DNA of 37,731 nucleotides from Acidobacteriota bacterium (GTDB taxonomy: Bacteria; Acidobacteriota; Blastocatellia; Pyrinomonadales; Pyrinomonadaceae). The notes under the pieces were generated by a model. It ran no database searches and was not told the DNA's origin. It saw only the letters and a program-made list of their open reading frames with translations. The DNA lies in contig JAOTWT010000001.1 of assembly GCA_029862725.1 (NCBI GenBank), positions 1 through 37,731 of the forward strand, read 5' to 3'. Shown here piece by piece: positions 1-7,943 of this stretch (position 1 is the stretch's first letter; each line of letters starts with the position of its first letter). Both the position numbers and the translations under genes were made by a program.

Positions 1-1286
1 ATCACCTTTGCATTGCCGATTACAAAACGGCCTCCGATATCGGTGTCTGTGGTCGTGCGAAGCTTCGACGCGAGAATCAGGGTCGAGGTCATCAACTTGT
101 CGCTGTTGTAGTCCGGCACCGTAAAACCAAGACTTCGAATTCCCTTGTTGCCCGTTACGACATCTCGAACCACCACCTGCACTTTGTAATGGCCCGGCGC
201 CAACGCCTGCTGGGTTTGATAAACCGATGCCCGCTGCCTTGTTACAGAGAGATCCTCGGCAGTCGCACTGGCAATCACCGAATCTTCAAAGATCCCGGCA
301 CGTCTGTCGGTCACAGCTGTGATCCGTCCAAAAATATTCATCCTAGCAGTCGGTACCCCGCCGCGGTCTTCAAACGCCAATTCTTCATTCGGCGTCTGAA
401 GCGTGATTGTCGTGATCACGCTGTTTTCTGATTGCCGGAAAAAATCTACCCGAAGATCAAACTCAAGCGGGTTGTTGTCGATAACCGGTGAATCTTCCAG
501 CGTCGCCTGCAAATCAGCATACTTTACTTGCGGCGGCCGCGAAAGCTGGTTGCGAATCTCGAGCCTTCTGAAAGGCGAATCCTGTTCGCGGTAATAGTTT
601 CTCTGATTTATGCCGGAGATACGGTCGCCCTTGTTTGCGAGTCCGAGCGACTCAGCAGTCGTCAGACCGGCATTAGGGACAAACAGAAGCGCGTCCTTCT
701 CGTTCGCATTTGTGGCGATACGATATTCGCCCGTCCCGGTGGGATCGACGAACTCGATCTCGATTCCGCTTCCGATCCCTTCCAGGTGGCGGTAAAACCA
801 TATCTCAAACGGATACGTTGTGGTCGTTCCGCCGCCTTCCCATGCCGGGCGGTCATATGCGCCGCCCATCGGCCTTGATTCGACACTATCGGGTTTTCCC
901 CAGGTAATGTAGATCTTGCCGCGGTCTGTCATCCAGCCGGGTTTACCAGAAGAAAACATCTCGTTCGCGTACGCGATACGCTCGTAATACTCTTCCCGGT
1001 ATTCGTTTTCCTCCGTATCCGGATTGGGATCACGGCGACGCCAGAAATTCTCGATAAAATTCTCGCGCTCTTCGTTGGTCGTGAGTTGATCGAAAGCGTC
1101 TTTTTCTTCCGGAGTAATGATGTATTTGACGTCCTTACTCTTCCAATCCTTGTAGATCCTGTTGACCTCTATATCGGTCTTTCGAATCTTAGAATCGACA
1201 TCGACCTGGGCAAAGCCCGCAGACGCGCCCAAAGATATGACGAAACCCGTCAACAACAATTTACCCAACAGATTATTACTGCTCAT
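1..1286 (-). CDS. GWxTD domain-containing protein, 3' part outside the window
   Basis: The frame is open from an ATG at 1286 to the left edge, giving about 428 N-terminal residues with no stop. It begins with a Sec-type signal peptide (MSSNNLLGKLLLTGFVISLG, with likely cleavage after GFA). The family hallmark GWMTD is present, followed by RGKIYITWGKPD, and preceded by the typical NFWRRRDPNPDTEENEYREE segment. GWxTD proteins are exported proteins of unknown function, common in Acidobacteriota. The rest of the visible part looks like beta-rich extracytoplasmic domain sequence. A 141-bp gap separates it from tatC upstream on the same strand, so it may have its own promoter. The family assignment is secure from the motif; the function is unknown. 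Confidence 0.88.
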   Translation of the reverse strand, partial: MSSNNLLGKLLLTGFVISLGASAGFAQVDVDSKIRKTDIEVNRIYKDWKSKDVKYIITPEEKDAFDQLTTNEERENFIENFWRRRDPNPDTEENEYREEYYERIAYANEMFSSGKPGWMTDRGKIYITWGKPDSVESRPMGGAYDRPAWEGGGTTTTYPFEIWFYRHLEGIGSGIEIEFVDPTGTGEYRIATNANEKDALLFVPNAGLTTAESLGLANKGDRISGINQRNYYREQDSPFRRLEIRNQLSRPPQVKYADLQATLEDSPVIDNNPLEFDLRVDFFRQSENSVITTITLQTPNEELAFEDRGGVPTARMNIFGRITAVTDRRAGIFEDSVIASATAEDLSVTRQRASVYQTQQALAPGHYKVQVVVRDVVTGNKGIRSLGFTVPDYNSDKLMTSTLILASKLRTTTDTDIGGRFVIGNAKV

Positions 1287-1427
1287 TAAAAAACTCCTCG
1301 ATACAAACAAAAACCTCACGAAATATAATGCCGGAACCCCTAGATTTTAGACGGAAACTGTTAAATGTTCAAGATGTTTGACACTAGCGGTAAGTTGCCC
1401 AGCCGCATTGTGTGGTGAATTGCAAAA

Positions 1428-2477
1428 TCAGTCTGTTTCCCTTTTCTTGCCGAAGAACCATGCTATTCCTATTGAGACCAGATATAAAACAGCCATCGGA
1501 GTCGCAAACAGCATCATGTTCGGGATGTCACCGGTCGGAGAAATAAAGGCCGCAATGATTAGGATCAGGACCAGGGCAACCTTCCAACTCTTTACCAGAA
1601 AACCGGCTGAGATAACACCGATCCTCGATAAGACGTAGCTCACAGCCGGCATCTGAAAAATGATCCCCATAGCAAGCATGATCAGCGTTATGAATTCAAA
1701 ATAATCCGTAGCACGCAAAAGAAGCTGAAAATCCGAACCGAGCCCGAGGAGATAAGCGACCGCTGGCGGAAATAGTATGTAGTAGGCAAAAGCGGCGCCG
1801 ACTACAAAAGAAATCGTCGATAGGAAGATAAACGGCGTCACATACTTCCTTTCATGCTTGTAAAGTGCCGGCGAGATGAATCCCCAAATTTCAAACAGCA
1901 GGAACGGGATCGATAATGCAATTGCGGCGTAGAGCGAAACTGTTACGTAAAGCGTGAATGGTTCAACCGCAGTGGTTATGACCATTCTTTCGTTCGCTTC
2001 TTTGGTCGGATCTTTTTCGACCCTGAAATCAACCGGCAACTTGACGCCCTTTGGGAGCACGGTGTCGGATGTGTAGATTATCTGCTCGGTAAACAACCCA
2101 GGGTTGCCCGTCGAATCCCTGGAGACAATGGCCATCACCGAGGTGCCCGCGGCGACCGGTATGTTCCCGATATTGGTTGGGCGATCGAAAACGTAAAGTC
2201 CTGTATCTCCTTCCTTTACGCCTTTTAGTGGAAGCAGTTTTTCGTCTCCCTTTCTGCCTGAAAGAGGCACTTCCCGTCTTTCCGCCCTGGTCAGCGCCTC
2301 CTGAACCGGAATCGCGAGAAAGTTGTAGATCTGATCGGAGAAGAACCAACAAATGCAAAAGGCAACACCGATTATAAGGGCAGAACGAACGAGCCGTTTC
2401 CGGAACTCGTCGAGATGTTCGAGGAAGGACATGTGTCCCGATAGTCTTTCCTCGATTGTGCCTTCATCGATCGCCAT
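1428..2477 (-). CDS. tatC: Sec-independent protein translocase subunit TatC, with a large first periplasmic loop
   Basis: TatC is the twin-arginine signal-peptide receptor of the inner membrane. The N-terminal MSFLEHLDEFRKRLVRS matches the conserved cytoplasmic start of the family, and FEIWGFISPALYKHERK matches the conserved loop around the essential glutamate. Six hydrophobic segments can be traced. At 349 residues it is about 90-100 longer than usual TatC (about 250). The excess lies between the first segment (about residues 33-55) and the second (about 180-200), as a hydrophilic stretch in the first periplasmic loop. The gene lies 29 bp after tatB and the two are presumably co-transcribed. 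Only one TatA/B-like gene is in the window; others may lie elsewhere. Confidence 0.95.
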   Translation of the reverse strand: MAIDEGTIEERLSGHMSFLEHLDEFRKRLVRSALIIGVAFCICWFFSDQIYNFLAIPVQEALTRAERREVPLSGRKGDEKLLPLKGVKEGDTGLYVFDRPTNIGNIPVAAGTSVMAIVSRDSTGNPGLFTEQIIYTSDTVLPKGVKLPVDFRVEKDPTKEANERMVITTAVEPFTLYVTVSLYAAIALSIPFLLFEIWGFISPALYKHERKYVTPFIFLSTISFVVGAAFAYYILFPPAVAYLLGLGSDFQLLLRATDYFEFITLIMLAMGIIFQMPAVSYVLSRIGVISAGFLVKSWKVALVLILIIAAFISPTGDIPNMMLFATPMAVLYLVSIGIAWFFGKKRETD

Positions 2478-2506
2478 AACGTAGTAACGTATTCAAAATC
2501 AGATAC

Positions 2507-2962
2507 TTAGAACCAATCTTCCTTGTCGTTCGGCTCCTCAGCGGGAGAAGATGCGGTTGTTTTGAGCTTTTCGATCTGTGCTTCGTCGGTTATTTCTCTA
2601 ATCTCGGGCATGGACGGCGCAGACGCAGCGCCCTTCGAATCAACATCAGCGGCCGGTTCTTCCGGCGAATCTCCACCGATATTCGCTTCCTTTAACGACG
2701 GATGCTCTTCTTCCGGCATTCCCGAAGGGCCTGCCAGCGCTTCGTCGCTAAAGTTAAAGGCATTCTTTTCATCCTCGCCGAGGGCGGCCTCACGTTCCCA
2801 CGTGGAACGGAAATCATTCGAGACTTTTCTGAATTCGGCCATCATCTTTCCCGCCTTACGGGCCAGTTCTGGAATCCTGCGCGGCCCAAAAACGACAAGC
2901 GCGACCATCCCGACAAGCAGGAGCTCCCATGTTCCCAATGATTCCAAGATAAATAAAAACAC
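2507..2962 (-). CDS. tatB: Twin-arginine translocase TatB-like subunit
   Basis: This is a 151-residue protein with one N-terminal membrane helix (about residues 3-22), then the hinge and amphipathic helix FGPRRIPELARKAGKMMAEF, then a long acidic, Pro/Ala-rich tail. The VFGPxxxPELxRxxGKxxxEFRK pattern and the glutamate just before the helix (GTWELLLV) fit TatB better than TatA, but single-gene Tat systems blur this division. TatB relays the TatC-bound substrate to TatA. The gene sits between selD (38 bp upstream) and tatC (29 bp downstream) on one strand. The low-complexity tail beyond residue 70 is not conserved in the family. Confidence 0.85.
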   Translation of the reverse strand: MFLFILESLGTWELLLVGMVALVVFGPRRIPELARKAGKMMAEFRKVSNDFRSTWEREAALGEDEKNAFNFSDEALAGPSGMPEEEHPSLKEANIGGDSPEEPAADVDSKGAASAPSMPEIREITDEAQIEKLKTTASSPAEEPNDKEDWF

Positions 2963-3000
2963 GATTTTCGTTGGCCAGTCTTACAAATGGTCAGCCAGCC

Positions 3001-4020
3001 TCAGGAAACCTCCAAAAGATGTTCTGATCTTCTCTTTACTTGACCGATAACTACTCCGTTATCAATAATTTGCAGAAACTCCTGCACATTCTCCGGCGGC
3101 AGGCTGATCAACAGCCCACCCGCAGTTTGCGGATCAAACAGTGCGCTTTGCATAAACGGCGTAACCGCGTCACTGAATACGATCTCACTCCCGACATAGT
3201 TGCGGTTATTGCGGTCTCCGCGTGTCAGCATTTTTGCTTCGATCAGTTCCAGGACATCGGGAAGCAATGGCACCGATGTTGAATCAATCTCAAGAGTAAC
3301 ATCTCCTGCGCCGGCCAGCTCGAATGCATGTCCTAACAATCCAAAACCCGTGATGTCCGTGCAGCTGTTCGCCCCGACCCCGATCATTGCCTTAGATGCT
3401 TCGCGCGCCGATTTGGTCATCGCCTCGATTGCCGCCTGTTCCGCTTCAGCCGAGGCTTTTCCAAACTTGACGGCCGTGTTAATGACACCTGTTCCGATCG
3501 GCTTGGTAAGAACAAGCCGGTCACCCGGCCGCGCCCCAGCATTCGTGATAAGTTTACTAGATTCAACAATTCCGGTTATAGAGTAGCCTATTTTGATTTC
3601 CTTATCATCGACGGAATGTCCCCCAATGACGGCAACGTTTTCTTCCATCAAGGCCCTATGACCGCCGCTCAGAATGTCACCGAGTAGTTCAAAATCGCCG
3701 CTTTGCGGAAAACAAACGATCGACAGGGCCGTAATCGGAACTCCGCCCATCGCGTAGACATCATTGATCGAGTTCAGGGCGGCAATCCTTCCGTAGGTTT
3801 CGGGGTCATCGGCGACCGGTGTAAAGAAATCGAGGGTCTGGACGAGGTATCGATCGTCATCAAGGCGGTAAACTCCCGCGTCGTCGGCATGATCGAAGCC
3901 GACAACGATGTTTTTATCGTCTTGTTTCGGAAGTTTGCTCAGTACCTGAGCAAGGTCGCCTGGTGCGAGTTTCGCCACTCAACCAGCACAGTCAACCATT
4001 TCCGTCAGTCTCTTAGTCAT
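3001..4020 (-). CDS. selD: Selenide, water dikinase SelD, itself a selenoprotein (in-frame UGA = Sec14)
   Basis: SelD makes monoselenophosphate from selenide and ATP for selenocysteine and selenouridine synthesis. Read from ATG 4020, the frame gives MTKRLTEMVDCAG, then TGA (3981-3979), then VAKLAPGDLAQVL. This matches the SelD N-terminus, where Cys or Sec lies three residues before the essential lysine (U14, K17). The rest is typical: DHADDAGVYRLDDDRYLVQT, DFFTPVADDPETYGRIAALN and NDVYAMGG. Read through, the protein is 339 residues, the usual length. A start at GTG 3978 (325 residues) would delete the catalytic segment and is rejected. A perfect hairpin follows the TGA (see the SECIS entry). 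The start is 6 bp after the parB stop with no obvious Shine-Dalgarno, suggesting translational coupling. The gene implies that selA, selB and selC exist elsewhere in the genome. Confidence 0.92.
3935..3953 (-). promoter_or_regulatory. Bacterial-type SECIS hairpin in selD
   Basis: On the minus strand, 25 nt after the in-frame TGA, lies an 8-bp perfect stem, TTGCTCAG/CTGAGCAA, with a GTA loop (or a 7-bp stem with loop GGTAC). Bacterial SECIS elements are short hairpins just downstream of UGA with a G/GU in the apical loop, about 16-37 nt away, where SelB binds. Spacing and loop both fit. The structure is read directly from the sequence; SelB binding is inferred. Confidence 0.8.
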
Positions 4021-4026
4021 AGCTAT

Positions 4027-4875
4027 CTATTTACCCAACAACAAGTTATACAGTCTATCCAAGTCTTCAGTCCCATAGTATTCGATCTCTATCTTACCGC
4101 TTTGCCCCTGCCTGGCCGGTATTATTTTTACCTGTGTTCCCAGTTTTCTTCTGAGTCTTGTTTCGGCCTTTTTAAGATTCGGATCCGCCGGCGCCGGTTT
4201 CGGACTGGCCTTCCGCGGCTTTCTCTTTGCGGCCTTTTCTGCGTCCCGCACCGAAAGACCGTGCAAAAGGATTGCGTTTGCGAGTTCCTTTTGACGAGTC
4301 GTACTCTCTATCGAAAGCAGGGCTTTGGCATGCCCAACCGAGATTCTTCCTTCACCAAGATGGACGAGTACTGGTTCCGGTAAGTTCAATAACCGCAAAT
4401 AGTTAGCAATAAACGTCCGCGTTTTCCCGACCCTTTCCGCAACTGCCTGCTGTGTCAACCCGAGATCATCGATCAGTTTCTGATAGGCCTTGGCTTCTTC
4501 CACCGGATTCAGTTGCTGGCGTTGAATATTCTCGATCAATGCGATCTCGAGCATTTTGTCGTCGTCAATTTCCCTGACAACGGCAGGTATGTGTTTCAAA
4601 CCCGCTTTCTGCGCAGCGCGCCAACGTCGTTCTCCGGCGACGATTTGATACTTGGTTCCTCTCGCGCGCACGAGTATCGGTTGGACCACCCCGTTTACCT
4701 GAATCGATTGCGTCAACTCATCTAATTCGGTTTCCGGAAAACTGTCTCGCGGCTGTTCCGAATTTGGTTCGACCATTTCGATTCCAATTTCGAGAAAGTC
4801 CTTTTCCTTATTTGCCCCGGCTGTATCCTCTCCTAAAAGAGCACTCAAGCCGCGTCCCAACGCTTGTCTAGCCAT
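4027..4875 (-). CDS. parB: Chromosome-partitioning protein ParB
   Basis: ParB is the parS-binding CTPase clamp of the chromosome segregation system. The 282-residue protein has the usual order: an N-terminal ARQALGRGLSALLGE segment that contacts ParA; the CTP-binding domain with QPRDSF, GVVQPILVR and GERRWRAA (about residues 80-87); ENIQRQQLNPVEEA; and the HTH region with LTQQAVAERVGKTRTFIANY (about 140-158). A lysine-rich linker leads to a C-terminal dimerisation domain. Its start overlaps the 3' end of parA by 8 bp, and its stop is 6 bp before selD. Two perfect parS sites lie close upstream, at 5733 and within mnmG. Confidence 0.96.
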   Translation of the reverse strand: MARQALGRGLSALLGEDTAGANKEKDFLEIGIEMVEPNSEQPRDSFPETELDELTQSIQVNGVVQPILVRARGTKYQIVAGERRWRAAQKAGLKHIPAVVREIDDDKMLEIALIENIQRQQLNPVEEAKAYQKLIDDLGLTQQAVAERVGKTRTFIANYLRLLNLPEPVLVHLGEGRISVGHAKALLSIESTTRQKELANAILLHGLSVRDAEKAAKRKPRKASPKPAPADPNLKKAETRLRRKLGTQVKIIPARQGQSGKIEIEYYGTEDLDRLYNLLLGK

Positions 4876-5629
4876 GGTTTAGAATCTCCTTTGCAAGCTG
4901 CATGTAGCTTTCGGATCCGCGTGACCGTATATCATAGAGAATAATAGGTTTACCAAAGCTCGGAGCCTCGGCGAGCCGAACATTCCGGGGAATAACCGTG
5001 TCGAGCACCTGGCTCCCGTAGAAGTCTCTCAAATCACGCGCGACAGCCGCAGAAAGGTTTGTGCGTTCATCATACATTGTCAGAAGAAGGCCCTCGATTG
5101 TGAGTTCCGGGTTGAGTGATCTTCGCAACCGAGCGAGTGTATCAAAGAGTTCTGTGACACCTTCCAATGCAAAATACTCGCACTGTATGGGTACCAGCAA
5201 CGAATCCGCTGCGGTCAATCCATTGACGGTCAAAAGGCCAAGTGAAGGCGGACAATCGATGATTATGTAATCAAATTCTGATTTCGCAACATCGAGTAAT
5301 TCTTTGAGCTTATATTCTCTCCGGTCTTGGTCTACAAGTTCGATTTCCGCCCCCGCGAGGTTCTTGTCGGCTGGGATTACCCACAACAGGGGAAACTCAG
5401 TCGGGAATATTATATTTTCAAGCGGTACCTGATTTGAGATCGCATCATAAAGCGTTTTTCGCGATTTTTCCCTAATGACTCCGGAACCGGATGTTGCATT
5501 TCCCTGTGGATCCGCATCCACCAAAAGAACCGTTTTTTCCTCCACGGCGAGGCCGGCGGCAAGATTAACGGCGGTCGTTGTCTTACCCACACCCCCTTTT
5601 TGATTTGCGATGGCGATGGTTTTTCCCAT
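4868..5629 (-). CDS. parA: Chromosome-partitioning ATPase ParA (Soj)
   Basis: This 253-residue P-loop ATPase of the ParA/MinD group has a deviant Walker A motif, KGGVGKTTT, at residues 11-19, the Walker A' motif VDADPQGNAT, and the Walker B segment YIIIDCPPSLG. It is short, with no N-terminal HTH, as in chromosomal Soj. ParA forms nucleoid gradients that move ParB-parS complexes. The start at MGKTIAIANQKGG is fixed by the glycine-rich motif. The 345-bp region upstream carries a parS site and heptamer repeats. mnmG lies next to it without the usual rsmG (gidB) in between. Confidence 0.97.
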   Translation of the reverse strand: MGKTIAIANQKGGVGKTTTAVNLAAGLAVEEKTVLLVDADPQGNATSGSGVIREKSRKTLYDAISNQVPLENIIFPTEFPLLWVIPADKNLAGAEIELVDQDRREYKLKELLDVAKSEFDYIIIDCPPSLGLLTVNGLTAADSLLVPIQCEYFALEGVTELFDTLARLRRSLNPELTIEGLLLTMYDERTNLSAAVARDLRDFYGSQVLDTVIPRNVRLAEAPSFGKPIILYDIRSRGSESYMQLAKEILNHG

Positions 5630-5732
5630 TTGTAACAGGTATTAATGCGGTATTCGGAAGAGACAAATCTAGCACAATTCACCATTCCTAGCTAGGCGAA
5701 TCGCTCAGTTCCCGGCACTCAGCACTCAGTGG

Positions 5733-5748
5733 TGTTCCACGTGGAACA
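5733..5748. promoter_or_regulatory. parS centromere site
   Basis: TGTTCCACGTGGAACA is a perfect 16-bp palindrome. It fits the conserved bacterial parS pattern TGTTNCACGTGNAACA. It lies in the mnmG-parA gap, about 100 bp before parA. ParB binding is inferred from the match and from the adjacent parA-parB genes. Confidence 0.93.
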
Positions 5749-5756
5749 CAACTGAG

Positions 5757-5784
5757 TTTCAAGTTTCAGGTTCCAGGTTTCAAG
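5757..5784. repeat. Four tandem heptamers (TTTCAAG/TTTCAGG/TTCCAGG/TTTCAAG)
   Basis: Four contiguous 7-bp units are read directly from the sequence, beginning 9 bp after parS. They are the reverse complement of the unit family found at 5911-5967, so the two arrays form an imperfect inverted repeat across about 130 bp. Such heptamer arrays are known in other bacteria as short tandem repeats of unknown role. There is no coding potential. Confidence 0.75.
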
Positions 5785-5880
5785 TCTGCCGGGCAACGGC
5801 TTCGAGCTCCAGAAAATCCTTTTCTTCATAAAAATGAGAAGTTATTTAGCAGACGTTGAAATTCGAGCCATGGACTTGGG

Positions 5881-5901
5881 GTCCGAAGTCCGAAGTCCGA
5901 A
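5881..5901. repeat. Three perfect tandem copies of GTCCGAA
   Basis: Three exact 7-bp copies lie just before the CTTGGAA-type array in the mnmG-parA gap. The shared 7-bp period with the neighbouring arrays suggests one repeat-generating process. Confidence 0.8.
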
Positions 5902-5910
5902 GCTTCAAAC

Positions 5911-5967
5911 CTTGAATTCTTGGAACTTGAAACTTGAAACTTGGAGCTTGGAACTTGGAATCTGGAA
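5911..5967. repeat. Tandem heptamer array (CTTGGAA/CTTGAAA family)
   Basis: Seven contiguous heptamers run from 5919 to 5967 (CTTGGAA, CTTGAAA, CTTGAAA, CTTGGAG, CTTGGAA, CTTGGAA, TCTGGAA). An eighth unit at 5911 is offset by one base. The array ends 7 bp before the mnmG stop codon. It is complementary to the array at 5757-5784, so transcripts from either side could form a long imperfect hairpin. It accounts for most of the 345-bp gap together with parS. Confidence 0.78.
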
Positions 5968-5974
5968 CCCTTCT

Positions 5975-7867
5975 CTAGGCTTTGGCTTTCTCGGCGGTGA
6001 GGTGTACAAGGACGGTGGACAGGGCGACCGGCGTCAGCCCGCTGATCTTCCGAACCTGGCCAAAAGTACTCGGCTGCGCGCGTTCGATTCGTTCGACCAT
6101 CTCATTCGATAAACCGCTAATTGCGTTGAACTTAAAGGTTTTCGGCACTCGCAGATTGTCGTGTTTGTTAACACGCGCAGTTGCCTTGTCATGTTTCTTG
6201 ATGTAGCCGGAGTAGAGAGAATCCGCGAGCGCGGTTTGAAGGTCGCGTTCGTTCGTCTCCGCTTGAGCTTCGGGAGGAAGAAGTTTAAGAATCAATTCGG
6301 TATTTACTCCGCGACGCTGCGCAAGCTGCGAAAGCGTCACCGAATCCCCGAGATCGCATCCGAGCAATTGCGAGGCGGCAGCATATTCCGAATCGGAACG
6401 CTTGAACCGAACGTTGTCCAGTGTGTTCCTCAGCCGCGCAATCCGGTCACGGCGAAGATTGAACCGTTCCCAATCTGTTTCGTCAACAAGCCCGGCTTCC
6501 CTGCCTTTCGGCGAAAGCCTCAGATCCGCATTGTCATGCCGCAGCGTCAGCCGTGCTTCGGCACGTGATGTAAATATCCGGTACGGTTCATCAACCCCGT
6601 GACGGATCAAATCATCGACCAAAACCCCGATATATCCCTCTTCACGGCCTAAAACCAAAGGTTCCCGTTGTTCCACGTGGAACACGGAGTTTAGTCCAGC
6701 CATCAGGCCCTGGCAGGCCGCTTCTTCATAACCCGTGGTACCGTTGATCTGACCTGCAAAAAACAGCCCCTTGATTCTGCTTGTTTCCATCGACGGCCTG
6801 AGTTCACGCGGGTCGACAAAGTCGTACTCGATGGCATAGCCGGGGCGTATTATACGAACCTCCTCAAATCCCTCGATTCTTCTCAATAGGTCCTGCTGAA
6901 GATCCGCGGGCAATGAAGTAGAAAACCCATTCAGATACACCTCGTTGGTGTCATGCCCTTCTGGCTCGAGGAACAACTGGTGACGATCTTTCTCACCGAA
7001 CTTTACGACCTTGTCTTCAATAGAAGGACAATATCGCGGCCCGATCCCCTTTATGGCACCCGAGTAAAGCGGCGATTTTGAAATGTTTGCACGGATATCG
7101 TCATGCAACGCCTGATTCGTATAACCAATGTGGCAGTTTATCTGTTTTTGGCTGATCGACTCGGTTGCAAACGAAAATGCCACCGGTTTTTCGTCAGGTC
7201 TCTGTTCTTCAAAGGCATCCCAGTCAATCGTCCGTCCATCCAGCCTCGGAGGGGTTCCCGTCTTGAGACGACCGACGGGGAAACCCAATTCCTTCAGATT
7301 CTGCGCTAATTCGATCGAGGCCGGTTCGCCGGCGCGGCCCGCCGAGTAATTGCGATTGCCTGTGTGGATCTTGCCGTTCAGAAATGTGCCGGTCGCAACC
7401 ACAACCGCCTTCGCACCGAAACGCCGGGTATCCTGCATTTCCACACCAATAACTTGTTTATTATCAACAATTAGCCGAACCACAAATCCCTGTCGAAAAT
7501 GCAGATTCGGAGTCGCTTCAAGGACGCGGCGCATCTCGGTCCTGTACAGCGCGCGGTCCGCCTGGGCCCTCGGCGACTGCACCGCCGGTCCCCGCGACCG
7601 ATTCAAAAGTCGAAACTGAATTCCCGTGCGGTCGGCCACCCGACCCATTATCCCGCCCAGAGCATCGATCTCGCGGACGATGTGTCCCTTTGCGATACCG
7701 CCGATCGCGGGATTGCACGACATCTGCCCGATCAGATCGAGATTTATCGTGACCAGTGCAGTTTCCGATCCGAGACGTGCAGCGGCCGAGGCCGCCTCGC
7801 AACCCGCATGACCTGCGCCGATCACAATTACATCAAATGTTTCGTCAAAGTACATAAAAAATGGCAC
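5975..7867 (-). CDS. mnmG: tRNA uridine-5-carboxymethylaminomethyl modification enzyme MnmG (GidA)
   Basis: MnmG, with MnmE, adds the carboxymethylaminomethyl group to U34 of certain tRNAs using FAD and methylene-THF. The protein has the N-terminal FAD-binding motif VIVIGAGHAGCEAA (about residues 14-27), the family signatures SCNPAIGGIAKGH and RSRGPAVQSPRAQADR, FAGQINGTTGYEEAACQG, and the C-terminal helical domain with SGYIKKHDKA. Length (630) is normal. The listed start is GTG 7867, with an AAGG about 8 nt upstream; ATG 7855 (626 residues) is an alternative. A perfect parS site lies inside the gene. It is 76 bp downstream of the sheath-protein gene on the same strand. Confidence 0.97.
   Translation of the reverse strand: MPFFMYFDETFDVIVIGAGHAGCEAASAAARLGSETALVTINLDLIGQMSCNPAIGGIAKGHIVREIDALGGIMGRVADRTGIQFRLLNRSRGPAVQSPRAQADRALYRTEMRRVLEATPNLHFRQGFVVRLIVDNKQVIGVEMQDTRRFGAKAVVVATGTFLNGKIHTGNRNYSAGRAGEPASIELAQNLKELGFPVGRLKTGTPPRLDGRTIDWDAFEEQRPDEKPVAFSFATESISQKQINCHIGYTNQALHDDIRANISKSPLYSGAIKGIGPRYCPSIEDKVVKFGEKDRHQLFLEPEGHDTNEVYLNGFSTSLPADLQQDLLRRIEGFEEVRIIRPGYAIEYDFVDPRELRPSMETSRIKGLFFAGQINGTTGYEEAACQGLMAGLNSVFHVEQREPLVLGREEGYIGVLVDDLIRHGVDEPYRIFTSRAEARLTLRHDNADLRLSPKGREAGLVDETDWERFNLRRDRIARLRNTLDNVRFKRSDSEYAAASQLLGCDLGDSVTLSQLAQRRGVNTELILKLLPPEAQAETNERDLQTALADSLYSGYIKKHDKATARVNKHDNLRVPKTFKFNAISGLSNEMVERIERAQPSTFGQVRKISGLTPVALSTVLVHLTAEKAKA
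6669..6684. promoter_or_regulatory. parS centromere site inside mnmG
   Basis: This is a second perfect copy of TGTTCCACGTGGAACA, 936 bp from the first, embedded in the mnmG coding sequence. Intragenic parS sites near the origin are common. Two identical copies beside parAB support an origin-proximal location. Confidence 0.92.
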
Positions 7868-7943
7868 CGCAAACCTTCGATTTTACTTCATCCAAGGATT
7901 CGATGCCAACAAAAAACGTATTTGCCTACGGGCGTTCAGGCCT

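Noticed and set aside
2789..2809. CACGTG with flanking GTTCC and GAACG in the tatB-like gene, resembling parS
   Set aside because: The left arm is shifted by one base relative to the right, so the 16-bp palindrome is broken; it is coding sequence and not a valid parS.
3001..3978. selD as a 325-residue protein starting at GTG 3978
   Set aside because: This start removes the conserved active-site segment that is present just upstream in the same frame beyond a TGA with a SECIS-like hairpin.
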